The notes under the pieces are model-generated. The model did no database searches and was not told where the DNA came from. It worked only from the letters and a program-made list of their open reading frames with translations. The position numbers and the translations under genes are program-made. A DNA stretch of 64,000 nt from an uncultured Ruthenibacterium sp. (GTDB lineage: Bacteria > Bacillota > Clostridia > Oscillospirales > Ruminococcaceae), in NCBI GenBank assembly GCA_910587145.1, contig CAJUMH010000007.1, positions 16,615 to 80,614 of the forward strand, in the 5' to 3' direction. Shown in pieces: positions 42,446 through 50,904 of the stretch (position 1 is its first letter; every line of letters begins with the position of its first letter).

Positions 42446-42581
42446 GCGCCGGCGCGGCCCCGGCGAAAAGCCGAAACACCCGCTTTGGAGCGGCTGAACG
42501 GGAATCCCCCTTCGTCAGACAGGAAGGCGCAAACAGGCCGGCCGGGGGAAGCGAACGGACGAACAGAGGAGAACGATCGGG

Positions 42582-43814
42582 ATGCAAAAGGCAAACGAAA
42601 TACGGCGGCCGCGGCGCGCGCGGCCGGCCGCACTGGCACAGCGGCGCGCACGGCCGATGCCGGCGTTCGCGGCGGATGGCGCTGCGGCGCAGATCGCCCA
42701 GCCGGCGCGGCGGGTGCTGCCGGCGCTGACGGTGCTGCTGGCGCTGACGGTACTGCTGGGCGCGTGTTCTGCCGGTGTGATTACCTCGTCCGACGGCACG
42801 ACGCAGACGGCAGGAACCTATGTGGGCCCGGGCGCATCCGAGGCCGCGCCGCAGGAGGAAGGGCCGAATGCCTCCTTGCCGGCCGCGCCGCAGGACAAAG
42901 CGCCGGCAGGCGCTTTGCCGGACGCGCCCGGTGGGGAGGCCGTTACCTTCACCGACGCGCTCGGCCGCACGGTGACGGTGGAACATCCGCAGCGCGTGGC
43001 GGCGCTGATCGGCAGCTTTGCAGACGTGTGGTGCCTTGCCGGCGGCAGGGATGTGCTGGTGGCTGCGGCGGACGACGCGTGGACACAGTTTGATCTGCAG
43101 CTGCCGAAATCTGTGGAGAACATCGGTGGGGCAAAAAGCCCCAGCGCCGAGGCGCTGCTGGCTGCGCAGCCGGATTTTATCATCGCCAGCGCCGCCACGC
43201 AGGCAGACGTGGATCTGCTGCCCATTTTGCAGCAGGCGGGCATTACAACGGCCTTTTTTGACGTGAGCAGCCTTGACGATTATCTTGCAATGCTAAAAAT
43301 CTGTACGCGCATCACCGGCTGCCCGGAGCGGTACGAAGCATACGGCGCGGCGGTGCAGGCTCAGGCAGACGCGGCGCTGGCGCTGGCGCAGGGCAAAGAA
43401 GGCCCGAGCGTGCTGTATCTGCGCGCTTCTACGGGCGGCTGCAAGGTAAAAAACAGCGAGGGCAGCGTGCTGGGCGAAATGCTGGCCGCGCTGGGCTGCG
43501 TGAACATTGCGGACAGCGACGCTTCTCTTTTGGAGGAGCTTTCCATGGAAGCGATCCTTGCCGCCGATCCCGACCGGATCTTTATTGTATTGCAGAGCAA
43601 CGATGAGGACGCGGCGCGCGCCTCGCTGGAGGAATCTCTGCTGTCAAACCCCGCATGGGGGCAGCTGCGCGCGGTGCGCAGCGGGGCGTGCCACTACCTC
43701 GACCAGCGGCTGTACAATCTGAAGCCGAACGCCCGCTGGGGCGAAGCATACGAGGCGCTGGCAAAGATTCTTTACGTCGATCCTGCCGAAGGAGCGCCGG
43801 CAAATGCGCCGTAG
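42582..43814 (+). CDS. ABC transporter substrate-binding lipoprotein (FecB/BtuF type)
   Basis: A 410-residue extracellular solute-binding lipoprotein. A long basic N-terminal extension (1-45) leads to the signal segment and lipobox LLGACSAG near residue 56. The mature part has the periplasmic-binding fold with TFTDALGRTVTVEHPQRVAAL, PSAEALLAAQPDFII and the hinge ALGCVNIAD. Relatives bind ferric siderophores, heme or cobalamin. GAGGAGAACG precedes ATG 42582. It overlaps the permease gene by 11 bases, and a precorrin-2 dehydrogenase gene follows the operon, which hints at a tetrapyrrole or its metal. No cobalamin box was found upstream. Confidence 0.85.
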   Translation: MQKANEIRRPRRARPAALAQRRARPMPAFAADGAAAQIAQPARRVLPALTVLLALTVLLGACSAGVITSSDGTTQTAGTYVGPGASEAAPQEEGPNASLPAAPQDKAPAGALPDAPGGEAVTFTDALGRTVTVEHPQRVAALIGSFADVWCLAGGRDVLVAAADDAWTQFDLQLPKSVENIGGAKSPSAEALLAAQPDFIIASAATQADVDLLPILQQAGITTAFFDVSSLDDYLAMLKICTRITGCPERYEAYGAAVQAQADAALALAQGKEGPSVLYLRASTGGCKVKNSEGSVLGEMLAALGCVNIADSDASLLEELSMEAILAADPDRIFIVLQSNDEDAARASLEESLLSNPAWGQLRAVRSGACHYLDQRLYNLKPNARWGEAYEALAKILYVDPAEGAPANAP

Positions 43815-44820
43815 CGGGCAGGGCGCGGCGCGCCTTGCCGGTTTGGCGGCGGCGGTGCTGTGCGCGGCAGTGCTGAGCCTGTGCCTTGGCGCGCGGCAGC
43901 TTGCACCCGGCACGGTGCTGCGCGCGCTGCTGGGGGCCGCGGGCGAGGCGGAGCGAGCTGCGGCCGATATTGTACGCCTTGTGCGCCTGCCGCGCACGGC
44001 CGGCGGTCTGCTTGCGGGCGCGGCGCTGGCGGCGTCCGGCACGGTGATCCAAACCGTGCTGGCAAACCCGCTGGCCGCGCCGAACATCATCGGCATCAAT
44101 TCGGGCGCGGGGCTCGGCGTGGCAATCTGCTGCGCCCTTGCGCCCGGCGCGGCCGTGCTTACGCCGCCGGCCGCTTTTTTGGGCGCGTTCGGCGGCGTTT
44201 CGCTCGTGCTTGCGCTCTCGCGGCGGGCGGGGGCTTCCCGCATCACGCTGGTGTTGGCGGGCGTTGCGGTTTCGGGTATGCTGAGCGCGGGCGTGGATCT
44301 GGTGCTCACGCTTGTGCCCGACGCGCTGGTGGGCTATTCCGATTTTCGCATCGGCGGCCTTGCGCAGGTGTCGATGCAAAAAATTGCGCCCGCCGCCTGG
44401 GTAATCGTCCCCTGCCTTGCGGTGCTGCTGCTGCTGGCGGGCGAGATGGATGTGCTGGCGCTGGGAGAAGATTTGGCCCACAGCCTGGGGCTGCGGGTGC
44501 GCGCGGTAAGCCTGCTGCTGCTGGCACTGGCGGCGGCTTTGGCGGGTGCGGCCGTCAGCTTTGCGGGGCTGCTGGGGTTTGTTGGCCTTGTGGCGCCGCA
44601 GATCGCGCGGCGGCTTGTGGGCGGCGGGGCGCGCCGCCTGCTGCCGGGCGCCATGCTGCTGGGCGCGCTGCTGCTCACACTGTGCGATCTTGCCGCGCGC
44701 GTGCTCTTTGCACCGTTCGAGCTGCCGGTGGGCATTGTGCTTTCGCTGGCGGGCGGGCCGTTTTTTCTGTGGCTGCTGTTTCGCCAGCGGCACAGAGAAA
44801 CGGCGGCGGAGCGCCCGTAA
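43804..44820 (+). CDS. FecCD-family ABC transporter permease
   Basis: A 338-residue polytopic permease with about ten transmembrane helices, the BtuC/FhuB/FecCD family. Conserved: LPRTAGGLLAGAALAASGTVIQ, NPLAAPNIIGINSGAGLG, and the coupling region VGLVAPQIARRLVGGGARRLLP. It imports the ligand delivered by the lipoprotein upstream. It begins within the end of that gene. 140 bases separate it from the ATPase gene, and that gap contains a decayed copy of the dispersed repeat. Confidence 0.92.
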   Translation: MRRSGQGAARLAGLAAAVLCAAVLSLCLGARQLAPGTVLRALLGAAGEAERAAADIVRLVRLPRTAGGLLAGAALAASGTVIQTVLANPLAAPNIIGINSGAGLGVAICCALAPGAAVLTPPAAFLGAFGGVSLVLALSRRAGASRITLVLAGVAVSGMLSAGVDLVLTLVPDALVGYSDFRIGGLAQVSMQKIAPAAWVIVPCLAVLLLLAGEMDVLALGEDLAHSLGLRVRAVSLLLLALAAALAGAAVSFAGLLGFVGLVAPQIARRLVGGGARRLLPGAMLLGALLLTLCDLAARVLFAPFELPVGIVLSLAGGPFFLWLLFRQRHRETAAERP

Positions 44821-44821
44821 A

Positions 44822-44880
44822 AATACGGGCGGTTCCGTAAAAAATATGTCTGCGCCGCAAAGCGGAGCAAAAGGCGCTTC
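44822..44880. repeat. dispersed intergenic repeat, copy C (decayed)
   Basis: It shares ACGGGCGGTTCC, an A-rich centre and GGCGCTTCG with copies at 4572 and 20927, in the same order. The rest has diverged. It lies inside the ABC transporter operon. Confidence 0.45.
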
Positions 44881-44960
44881 GCTTCCCAGCCTCGCAGCGG
44901 TGCTTGCGGGCGGCGATCCGGCTTTGCGCAAAGGATAAAAACAGGAGGGGGAGCGATAGC

Positions 44961-45716
44961 ATGATCGAGCTGCGGGCCCTGTCCGCCGGGTATCGGGGGC
45001 AGCCGGTGCTGCAAAATATCAGCCTCGCGTTCCCGCCGGGAACGGTGACGGCGCTGCTGGGGCCGAACGGCTGCGGAAAAACCACGCTGCTGAAAACGGC
45101 GCTGGGCCTGCTGGAGCCCATAGCGGGCGAGGTATGGTACGACGGCGCGCCCCTTTCCGCGCTCACGCCGCGGCAGGCGGCGCGCCGAGCGGCCTATTTG
45201 CCGCAAAGCCGCGCCGTTCCGGAGCTGGAGGCGCAGCGGATGGTGCTGCACGGGCGTTTTCCGTATCTTTCGTTCCCGCGCCGCTACCGGCAGAGCGATC
45301 ACGAGGCTGTGCGGCGGGCGCTTGCCGCGGCAGGCGCGCAGGAGCTTGCCGAACGCCCGCTCCCGCAGCTCAGCGGCGGGCAGCGGCAAAAGGTGTATCT
45401 GGCAATGGCTCTGGCGCAGGAGACCCCCACCGTCTTTTTGGACGAGCCGACGGCGTGGCTGGACGTGCGCTGCCAGCTTGACGTGATGCGCACCGCGCGC
45501 ACGCTGGCGGACGCGGGGCGCGCGGTGGTGGTTGTGTGCCACGATCTGTGCCTTGCGCTGCGCACGGCCGACCGCGCGGCGGTGTTTGCCGCGGGCGGCC
45601 TGCTGCTGGCCGATACGCCCGAGGCCGTCTACCAAAGCGGCGTGCTGGACAAAGCGTTTGCGGTGCGCGTTTGCCGGGTGCTTGCCGGGGGCAGCTGGCA
45701 ATATTTTTGCGAGTGA
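44961..45716 (+). CDS. ABC transporter ATP-binding protein (FecE/FhuC/BtuD type)
   Basis: A 251-residue ATPase with Walker A GPNGCGKTT near 36-44, Q-loop region AAYLPQS, signature LSGGQRQKVYLAMALAQ, Walker B TVFLDEPTAWLD and switch His VVCHDLCLA. Together with the lipoprotein and permease it completes a type II importer. AGGAGGGGGAG upstream marks ATG 44961. It ends in TGA; the same frame continues for 63 more codons rich in cysteine before a TAA at 45906-45908, which is discussed as an observation rather than annotated as coding. Confidence 0.92.
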   Translation: MIELRALSAGYRGQPVLQNISLAFPPGTVTALLGPNGCGKTTLLKTALGLLEPIAGEVWYDGAPLSALTPRQAARRAAYLPQSRAVPELEAQRMVLHGRFPYLSFPRRYRQSDHEAVRRALAAAGAQELAERPLPQLSGGQRQKVYLAMALAQETPTVFLDEPTAWLDVRCQLDVMRTARTLADAGRAVVVVCHDLCLALRTADRAAVFAAGGLLLADTPEAVYQSGVLDKAFAVRVCRVLAGGSWQYFCE

Positions 45717-45930
45717 GGCGGTGCTTGTGCGAGCAAAACGCTTTGCTGCAAGTGTGGCGGTATGGCTGCGTGTAAGCGCTGCTTCTGCGAGGATGGCGTT
45801 TTTCGGCACATGCGCCGCCGATGCGGTTTGCCCGGCGGTATTGCCGTTTGGCCGGCCGCAGCCTGCGCGGCGCTGAACGCGCCTCTGCTTTTATGGATAC
45901 CCGTGTAATTACCCGGAAGGAGCGATCCGT

Positions 45931-46548
45931 ATGGCGTATTTTCCGCTGTTTGTGGAATTGGAGAAAAAGCCCTGCCTGATTGTGGGCGGGGGAACAGTCG
46001 CGCTGCGCAAAGCGGAAGGGCTGCTTTGCTGCGGTGCGCGGCTGACGGTGGTCGCACCCGCGTTTGCCCCGGGCTGGGATGCGCTGGCCGGCCGCGCAGC
46101 GCTGCTGCGGCGGGTGTTTTGCCCGGCCGATGCGGACGGGCAAATGCTCGTAATCGCCGCAGCAGACGACACGGCGGTAAATGCCGCCGTTGCCGCGCAG
46201 TGCCGGGCCGCGCGCATTCCCGTGAACACAGTGGACGACCCGGAGCACTGCACCTTTTTATTCCCTGCGCTGGTGCGGCGCGGCGCGCTGTGCGTGGGCA
46301 TTTCCACGGGCGGCGCAAGCCCCACGGCGGCGGCTTATGTAAGGCGGCGCATTGAGGCCGCACTGCCTGAGGACGACGCGTGGGAAGGGATCCTCGCGTT
46401 CCTTGCCGCGCAGCGCCCGCACATTCAGGCATGTGTTCCAAGCGCGCCCGCGCGCGCAAGGATCTTTGCCGCTCTGTTCGAGGCCTGCATGGCGCGCGGC
46501 GGGCCGCTCGACGCGCAGGAGGTGCAGGCGTTCCTGCCCCGTGCATAG
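45931..46548 (+). CDS. precorrin-2 dehydrogenase / sirohydrochlorin ferrochelatase
   Basis: A 205-residue Met8/SirC-type enzyme that oxidises precorrin-2 to sirohydrochlorin with NAD, and in some homologues inserts iron to make siroheme. The Rossmann motif is PCLIVGGGTVALRKAEGLL (residues 15-33) with catalytic-type Asp in NTVDDPEHCTFLFPA and the ISTGGASPTAAAYVRRRIE segment. AAGGAG precedes ATG 45931. No other siroheme or B12 gene is nearby, so the branch it serves cannot be told; the ABC importer upstream may deliver a related cofactor or metal. Confidence 0.88.
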   Translation: MAYFPLFVELEKKPCLIVGGGTVALRKAEGLLCCGARLTVVAPAFAPGWDALAGRAALLRRVFCPADADGQMLVIAAADDTAVNAAVAAQCRAARIPVNTVDDPEHCTFLFPALVRRGALCVGISTGGASPTAAAYVRRRIEAALPEDDAWEGILAFLAAQRPHIQACVPSAPARARIFAALFEACMARGGPLDAQEVQAFLPRA

Positions 46549-46660
46549 GGCGCTTGGGCTTTTGCATATTTTAAAAAGGCCCCGGCAGAAAAGCGATGGG
46601 CAGACGAGACAGGGGCCCGGGAGCTTTCCCGGATCGATAAACAAAAGGCGGTGATGCGAT

Positions 46661-47272
46661 TTGCGCGAAAAAACAGAACTGAAAACAAAACGCCTCGTGC
46701 TGCGGCCGCTGGGGACGGAGGATCTGCAAACCGTGCACGCGTATGCGTCCGATCTGGAAAACACAAAATGGATGCAGAATCTTCCCAACGAAACCATCGA
46801 GGAGACGCTGGCGTTTTTGAAAAGTGCCGAGGCCGAGTGGCAAAGGGAGCATCCTTCGTTTTACGAGTTTGCGGTGCTGTGGGAAGGGCGGCATATCGGC
46901 ACGGTGAGCCTCTATCTGGAAGAAGCCGCCAACACGCCCGGGCAGACCGGTGTATCCGGGCGGGCGGCGGAAGCTGCCAACACGCCCGGGCAGGCCGGGG
47001 AACTGGGATGGGTGTTTCACAAAGACTACTGGGGCCGGGGCTTTGCGGGCGAGGCGGCCGCCGCTCTGGTGGAATACGCTGTCCGGCAGTGGAAGATCTG
47101 CCATTTTGTCGCGCACTGCGATGCGGAAAACATCGGCTCGTACCGGGTGATGGAAAAGCTCGGCATGGTGCGCACGGCTGTCGGCCACAACCGCAAAAAC
47201 CGCGCCTCGGCGCAGGTGCGGACGGAATATCGGTACGAGATGTGGCTTGGGAACGTCCAAAGCAACCGCTGA
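46661..47272 (+). CDS. GNAT family N-acetyltransferase
   Basis: A 203-residue acetyltransferase of the RimJ/RimL (ribosomal-protein/antibiotic) type. Motifs: TKRLVLRPLGTEDL at the N-terminus, GELGWVFHKDYWGRGFAGEAAAAL (acetyl-CoA loop, in its two halves GWVFHKDYWGRGFAGEA) and NIGSYRVMEKLGM. A 20-residue insertion near 87-107 contains a duplicated EAANTPGQ(T/A)G, an in-frame tandem duplication that is not part of the fold. Start is TTG 46661. Substrate unknown. Confidence 0.82.
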   Translation: MREKTELKTKRLVLRPLGTEDLQTVHAYASDLENTKWMQNLPNETIEETLAFLKSAEAEWQREHPSFYEFAVLWEGRHIGTVSLYLEEAANTPGQTGVSGRAAEAANTPGQAGELGWVFHKDYWGRGFAGEAAAALVEYAVRQWKICHFVAHCDAENIGSYRVMEKLGMVRTAVGHNRKNRASAQVRTEYRYEMWLGNVQSNR

Positions 47273-47329
47273 ACGGCCCGCACCGGCAGGGCGGGGAGCC
47301 GTTTTGAAAAGGTTTTTTCCATAAACGCA

Positions 47330-48130
47330 TCAAGATGTTAAAAAGGTGAGCTCTCCCACGGATAAGGCGGGTTGCAGGGCCTTGTTGATGGCCAGCGCCA
47401 GCAGCGTTGCGCCGCGGCGGATGATTGCGTCGATGTCCTTCGGCGTTACCACAAGGGGGCGCGCCTCGTCGGGCGAGACGGCGGATTCCATCACCGTGGG
47501 CACGCCTACGGCCACCACCGGCACGCCGAGGGTGTGCTCTGTCAGCGGCGGCGCGTGGTGCGGAGAGAGGCCGGCGGTAGAGAGCTGCACGCTGCAGCCC
47601 AGCCGACGCGCGTCCGAGGTGCACAGGCTGTCTACACATACCACGGCTTCGGGCTTCAGGCGATGTACCACACTTTGCAAAAGCTCCGCCGTGGCAAGGC
47701 CGGTGGAGCCCTCCACGCCCGGCGAAAATGCGGCCACGGGGCGCAAGCGCAGGGTCTCGTCCGCCTCGGCCTGGCTGCAAAGCTGCCGCGTGACGAACAC
47801 GCGGTCGGCCGTCTCCGGCCCCAGGGCGTCTGCCGTAACGGCGCGGTTGCCCACACCGGCCACCAGAACCAGCCCTTCCTTCGGCAGCAGCGCGCGCAGT
47901 TGGCTGGCGATGGCCCACACATAGGCCTCGTTGCGGTCGTCGATCACGGAGAACTGGGGCATATCCAGTGTGATATAGCGCCCCTTGGGGCGCCGCAGGC
48001 CGCTGCGCTCGATCTCCACGCGCGTAAGCCCGATGCCGGAGGCCGTGGCGTGAAACGTTTTCACGCCGCGCGGAACGCTTCCTTTGGATCTTGGGTACAG
48101 CTCGGCGGCAATATCGGTATATACAGGCAC
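47330..48130 (-). CDS. gpr: germination protease GPR
   Basis: A 266-residue A25-family aspartic-type protease that degrades small acid-soluble spore proteins during germination; made as a zymogen in the forespore. Conserved segments: TDIAAELYP, VEIERSGLRRPKGRYITLDMP, VAGVGNRAVTADALGP, VVCVDSLCTSD and ISTAGLSPHH-type QLSTAGLSP. Start is GTG 48130 with AAGGAG eight bases upstream. It diverges from rpsT across 116 bases, as in Bacillus. Its presence shows that the organism is, or descends from, a spore former. Confidence 0.94.
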   Translation of the reverse strand: MPVYTDIAAELYPRSKGSVPRGVKTFHATASGIGLTRVEIERSGLRRPKGRYITLDMPQFSVIDDRNEAYVWAIASQLRALLPKEGLVLVAGVGNRAVTADALGPETADRVFVTRQLCSQAEADETLRLRPVAAFSPGVEGSTGLATAELLQSVVHRLKPEAVVCVDSLCTSDARRLGCSVQLSTAGLSPHHAPPLTEHTLGVPVVAVGVPTVMESAVSPDEARPLVVTPKDIDAIIRRGATLLALAINKALQPALSVGELTFLTS

Positions 48131-48179
48131 AAAAATCGCTCCTTCATCTGTTTTTTGCGTTGTTTTTTTCAAAAAACTC

Positions 48180-48208
48180 TTGCCTTGCGGCGCAAAAAGT
48201 GGTATGAT
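48180..48208 (+). promoter_or_regulatory. rpsT promoter
   Basis: TTGCCT (48180-48185), 17-base spacer, TATGAT (48203-48208), 38 bases before the ATG. Confidence 0.7.
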
Positions 48209-48246
48209 AAATTGCAAACTGTTATGGGTATTAAGGAGGTGGTACG

Positions 48247-48510
48247 ATGCCTAACATCAAATCGCAGAAGGATCGCGTCGTGCAGGCGAAAAAGGAAAAT
48301 ATGCACAACAAGGCGATCAAGTCCAACCTGAAAACAGTCGTCAAGAAGGCAAACGCCGCCATTTCCGCCGGCGCCGCCGACAAGGACGCTGCTATGAAGG
48401 CTGCTGTCGTTGCGATCGACAAGGCTGCGGCGAAGGGTGTGCTTCACAAGAACACGGCTTCCCGCAAGGTTTCCCGCATGGCGAAGGCCGCGAACAAGGC
48501 CGCCAACTGA
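48247..48510 (+). CDS. rpsT: 30S ribosomal protein S20
   Basis: An 87-residue bS20, an early-binding 16S rRNA protein of the 30S subunit. Typical sequence: MPNIKSQKDRVVQAKKEN at the N-terminus, a central Ala/Lys-rich helix and KGVLHKNTASRKVSRMAKAANK at the C-terminus. TAAGGAGG upstream is a strong ribosome site. It is monocistronic, bounded by its own promoter and by a terminator at 48529-48563. Confidence 0.97.
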   Translation: MPNIKSQKDRVVQAKKENMHNKAIKSNLKTVVKKANAAISAGAADKDAAMKAAVVAIDKAAAKGVLHKNTASRKVSRMAKAANKAAN

Positions 48511-48528
48511 TCATTGTTTCGGAGCAAA

Positions 48529-48563
48529 CCCGCCGCCTCGAACGAGGCGGCGGGAATTTTTTT
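48529..48563 (+). terminator. rpsT terminator
   Basis: A 12-bp perfect stem CCCGCCGCCTCG/CGAGGCGGCGGG with AA loop, followed after AA by TTTTTTT. Confidence 0.92.
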
Positions 48564-48616
48564 GCCTTCCGCAGAGCACGCCGGGGGAACGCGGAACCGG
48601 CCGCGGGAACGCAGGC

Positions 48617-48973
48617 TCAGTTCTGATCGCGGCTTTGTCCCAGCAGCGCTGCGAGAAACCCGGCGGTGAGCGAGGCGGTAACGCCGCCCGCGGCGGCCGT
48701 AAAGCCGCCTGTCAACGCGCCCAGCAACCCGCTTTCGGCCACGGAATCCATCACGCCCTGTGCCAGCAGATGGCCGAAGCCGATGAGCGGCACGGTTGCG
48801 CCCGCGCCCGCAAATTCGGCCAGCGGATCGTACCAGCCCAGCGCCGAAAGCACCACGCCCGCCACCACATAGGTGACGAGGATGCGCGCGGGTGTAAGCT
48901 TTGTCAGATCGATCAGCAGCTGGCCGATCACACAGATGGCACCGCCTACAAGAAACGCCCATACAAAATTCAT
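48617..48973 (-). CDS. spoVAE: stage V sporulation protein AE
   Basis: A 118-residue integral membrane protein of the SpoVA channel, which moves Ca-dipicolinate into the forespore and out during germination. Three to four hydrophobic segments are seen, with the family motif FLVGGAICVIGQLLID near the N-terminus and VPLIGFGHLLAQGVMD in the middle. ATG 48973 overlaps the spoVAD stop by four bases. It resembles SpoVAC in this window, which is expected since the two are paralogous. Confidence 0.92.
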   Translation of the reverse strand: MNFVWAFLVGGAICVIGQLLIDLTKLTPARILVTYVVAGVVLSALGWYDPLAEFAGAGATVPLIGFGHLLAQGVMDSVAESGLLGALTGGFTAAAGGVTASLTAGFLAALLGQSRDQN

Positions 48974-50130
48974 TGCGCCGCGCCCTCCTTTCCCGGCTGC
49001 TTTTGGGGCCGCGGCCCGGGTTCTGCCGCAGCCCCGGGCCGGCCGGCCGCATGCTTTTGCCGTTTCGGCGAACCGGCCGCCTGTGCCGCCGCATCCGTTT
49101 GCCGGGCCGCCTTTTCGTTCTGCTCGGGCAAAGTTGCAGAGAGCTCCACCAGATGTGCGATGCCGGGGATGCTCTCGCCCTGCAAAAAGGTGGTCTGGCT
49201 CATCAGCGCGCCTGTAGAGAGGAACAGCACGCGCTTCAGCTGCCCGGCGCGCAGCGCGGGCAGCACATGGCAGCACAGCACGGCTGCGCTACAGCCCGCG
49301 CCCGAGCCGCCCGCCTGTACGTTCTGGGTCTCGCGGTCGTAAACGATGAGGCCGCAGTCCTTGTGATTTTGCAGCGGCAGGCCGGCCTGCTCCAAAAGCT
49401 GTAGCAGCAGCTTGCTGCCCACAAGGCCCAGATCGCCGGTATAGATGGCATCGAACGCCTCGGGGGCCTCGCTTGTATCCTCAAAATACCGCAAAATTGT
49501 TTCGCATGCGGCGGGGGCCATTGCCGCGCCCATGTTGTTGATATCGGTAATCTCATAATCGCGCACCCGGCCGAACGTTACGCCTCGCACATAGGGCGGG
49601 CCGCCGTCCGGCGAGACAATGGCGCAGCCCGCGCCCGTCACCGTCCACTGTGCGGTGGGCGTGCGCTTGCCGCCGTAATCCAGCGGCGTGCGAAACTGTC
49701 GTTCCGCGGCGCAAAAATGGCTGCTGCTCATGGCCGCGGCGTGGCGCATCATGCCCCCCGCTACCAGGCACGAGGCCAGCGCCAGCCCTTCGGCCATTGT
49801 GCTGCACGCGCCGTACAGCCCAAGATAGGGCACATCAAAGCCGCGCATCGTGTAGGCCGAGGCGGTGCACTGGCATTGCAGGTCGCCGGCAAACACCGCA
49901 TCCAGCGCATCGGGCTGCAGCCGGGCCTTTTTCAGCGCAGTTTCCAGGCCGTACCGGGCAAAATCGCTCTCGGCCTTTTCCCACGTTTTTTCGCCGCAGC
50001 GGGAATCCGTTACCAGCAGGTCGAACGCGTCGGCCAGCGGGCCTTCGGCTTCCTTTTTGCCGCCCACAGCTGCATAGGATACAATGCCCGGCGGCTGCGC
50101 AAAACGGATGGTATCCCCTTTCTTTTGCAT
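48970..50130 (-). CDS. spoVAD: stage V sporulation protein AD
   Basis: A 386-residue thiolase-fold protein that binds dipicolinic acid for the SpoVA complex. Family features: ESDFARYGLETALKKA, LYGACSTMAEGLALAS, MSSSHFCAAERQFRTPLDYG and SGAGCSAAVLCCHVLP. The conserved part ends at about residue 335 (ESIPGIAHLVEL). The last ~48 residues are a Lys/Gln/Ala/Pro-rich tail not usual in the family. The gene begins four bases after the spoVAC stop region and overlaps spoVAE, giving a tight spoVAC-AD-AE operon of the clostridial type. Confidence 0.93.
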   Translation of the reverse strand: MQKKGDTIRFAQPPGIVSYAAVGGKKEAEGPLADAFDLLVTDSRCGEKTWEKAESDFARYGLETALKKARLQPDALDAVFAGDLQCQCTASAYTMRGFDVPYLGLYGACSTMAEGLALASCLVAGGMMRHAAAMSSSHFCAAERQFRTPLDYGGKRTPTAQWTVTGAGCAIVSPDGGPPYVRGVTFGRVRDYEITDINNMGAAMAPAACETILRYFEDTSEAPEAFDAIYTGDLGLVGSKLLLQLLEQAGLPLQNHKDCGLIVYDRETQNVQAGGSGAGCSAAVLCCHVLPALRAGQLKRVLFLSTGALMSQTTFLQGESIPGIAHLVELSATLPEQNEKAARQTDAAAQAAGSPKRQKHAAGRPGAAAEPGPRPQKQPGKEGAAQ

Positions 50131-50134
50131 TCGG

Positions 50135-50587
50135 TTACCCTCCCATCAGCGGGCGCAAAAAATAATAAATAACGCCCCATGCCACGCTGGCCAGCATACC
50201 GTATACGATCACCGGCCCGGCAATAATAAACATTTTGGCGCCTACGCCCGTAACAAACCCTTCGTTGCGGAATTCGATGGCGGGCGAAACCACGGCGTTT
50301 GCAAAACCGGTGATGGGCACGAGCGTGCCCGCGCCTGCCTTTGCGGCCAGCTTCTGGTACCAGCCCAGCGCCGTGGTAACGGCGGAAAGAGCGATCAGCG
50401 TGGCGCTGGTGAGCGTGGCGGCGTCCGTCAGCGTCAGGCCCATCGACGCGTACAGCCTGCGCAGCCCTTCGCCCAGCAGGCAGATCGCGCCGCCGATGCA
50501 AAACGCCCACACACAGTCTTTCAGGAGGGGCGAAGGCGGCGACGCCCTTTTGCACATCTCATCGTATTTTTTTGGATCGGGTCTCAT
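50135..50587 (-). CDS. spoVAC: stage V sporulation protein AC
   Basis: A 150-residue membrane protein forming the mechanosensitive pore component of the SpoVA channel. A polar N-terminus (MRPDPKKYDEMCKRASPPSP) precedes WAFCIGGAICLLGEGLRRLY and further hydrophobic segments with TLVPITGFANAVVSPAIEF. GGAGCG precedes ATG 50587. It is first in the operon. A forespore sigma-G promoter would be expected upstream but I could not identify one with confidence. Confidence 0.93.
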   Translation of the reverse strand: MRPDPKKYDEMCKRASPPSPLLKDCVWAFCIGGAICLLGEGLRRLYASMGLTLTDAATLTSATLIALSAVTTALGWYQKLAAKAGAGTLVPITGFANAVVSPAIEFRNEGFVTGVGAKMFIIAGPVIVYGMLASVAWGVIYYFLRPLMGG

Positions 50588-50904
50588 AGATTGCGCTCCT
50601 TTTTGAAAAACTCTTTTCCGGGGGCCGTGCCCAAATGGCGCCCGTTTTCCTCTTCAGTGTTCCCCGTGCGTGCGCAAAATATGTGCGGGCGGCGCGGCAG
50701 CTGCGCACGGATCTGCGCTGCGTGCGGGCCGCGGCTCTTGAAAGCCGGCGGAGTTTTCCGTATAATAAAAAAGAAGCTCGAACCCGCATCGGCTTTGCCC
50801 GGCAGACGCGCCGAAAAGCGGTGTGGCTTCGGCGCTTTTCCACGATAGAAAAACGGGCGGCCCTGTTCGGATACAAGGCTGCCCGCAACGGAGGGACCTG
50901 TTCT
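50588..50904. promoter_or_regulatory. divergent region; DUF3842 promoter and structured leader
   Basis: There is no gene. A strong sigma-A promoter faces the DUF3842 gene: TTGAAA (50738-50743), 17-base spacer, TATAAT (50761-50766). The ~130-base leader has an 8-bp terminator-like hairpin GCGCCGAA/TTCGGCGC followed by TTTTCC (50808-50839). A second hairpin CGGGCGGCC/GGCTGCCCG follows near 50851-50886, just before the ribosome site. No known riboswitch family was recognised. Confidence 0.65.

Noticed and set aside
42446..42581. Cobalamin riboswitch upstream of the BtuF-like lipoprotein
   Set aside because: No B12-box sequence or suitable leader length was found.
45714..45716. UGA of the ABC ATPase as a selenocysteine codon
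   Set aside because: The ATPase is full length at this stop, no selenocysteine element was recognised, and related ATPases end here; kept only as a low-level observation.
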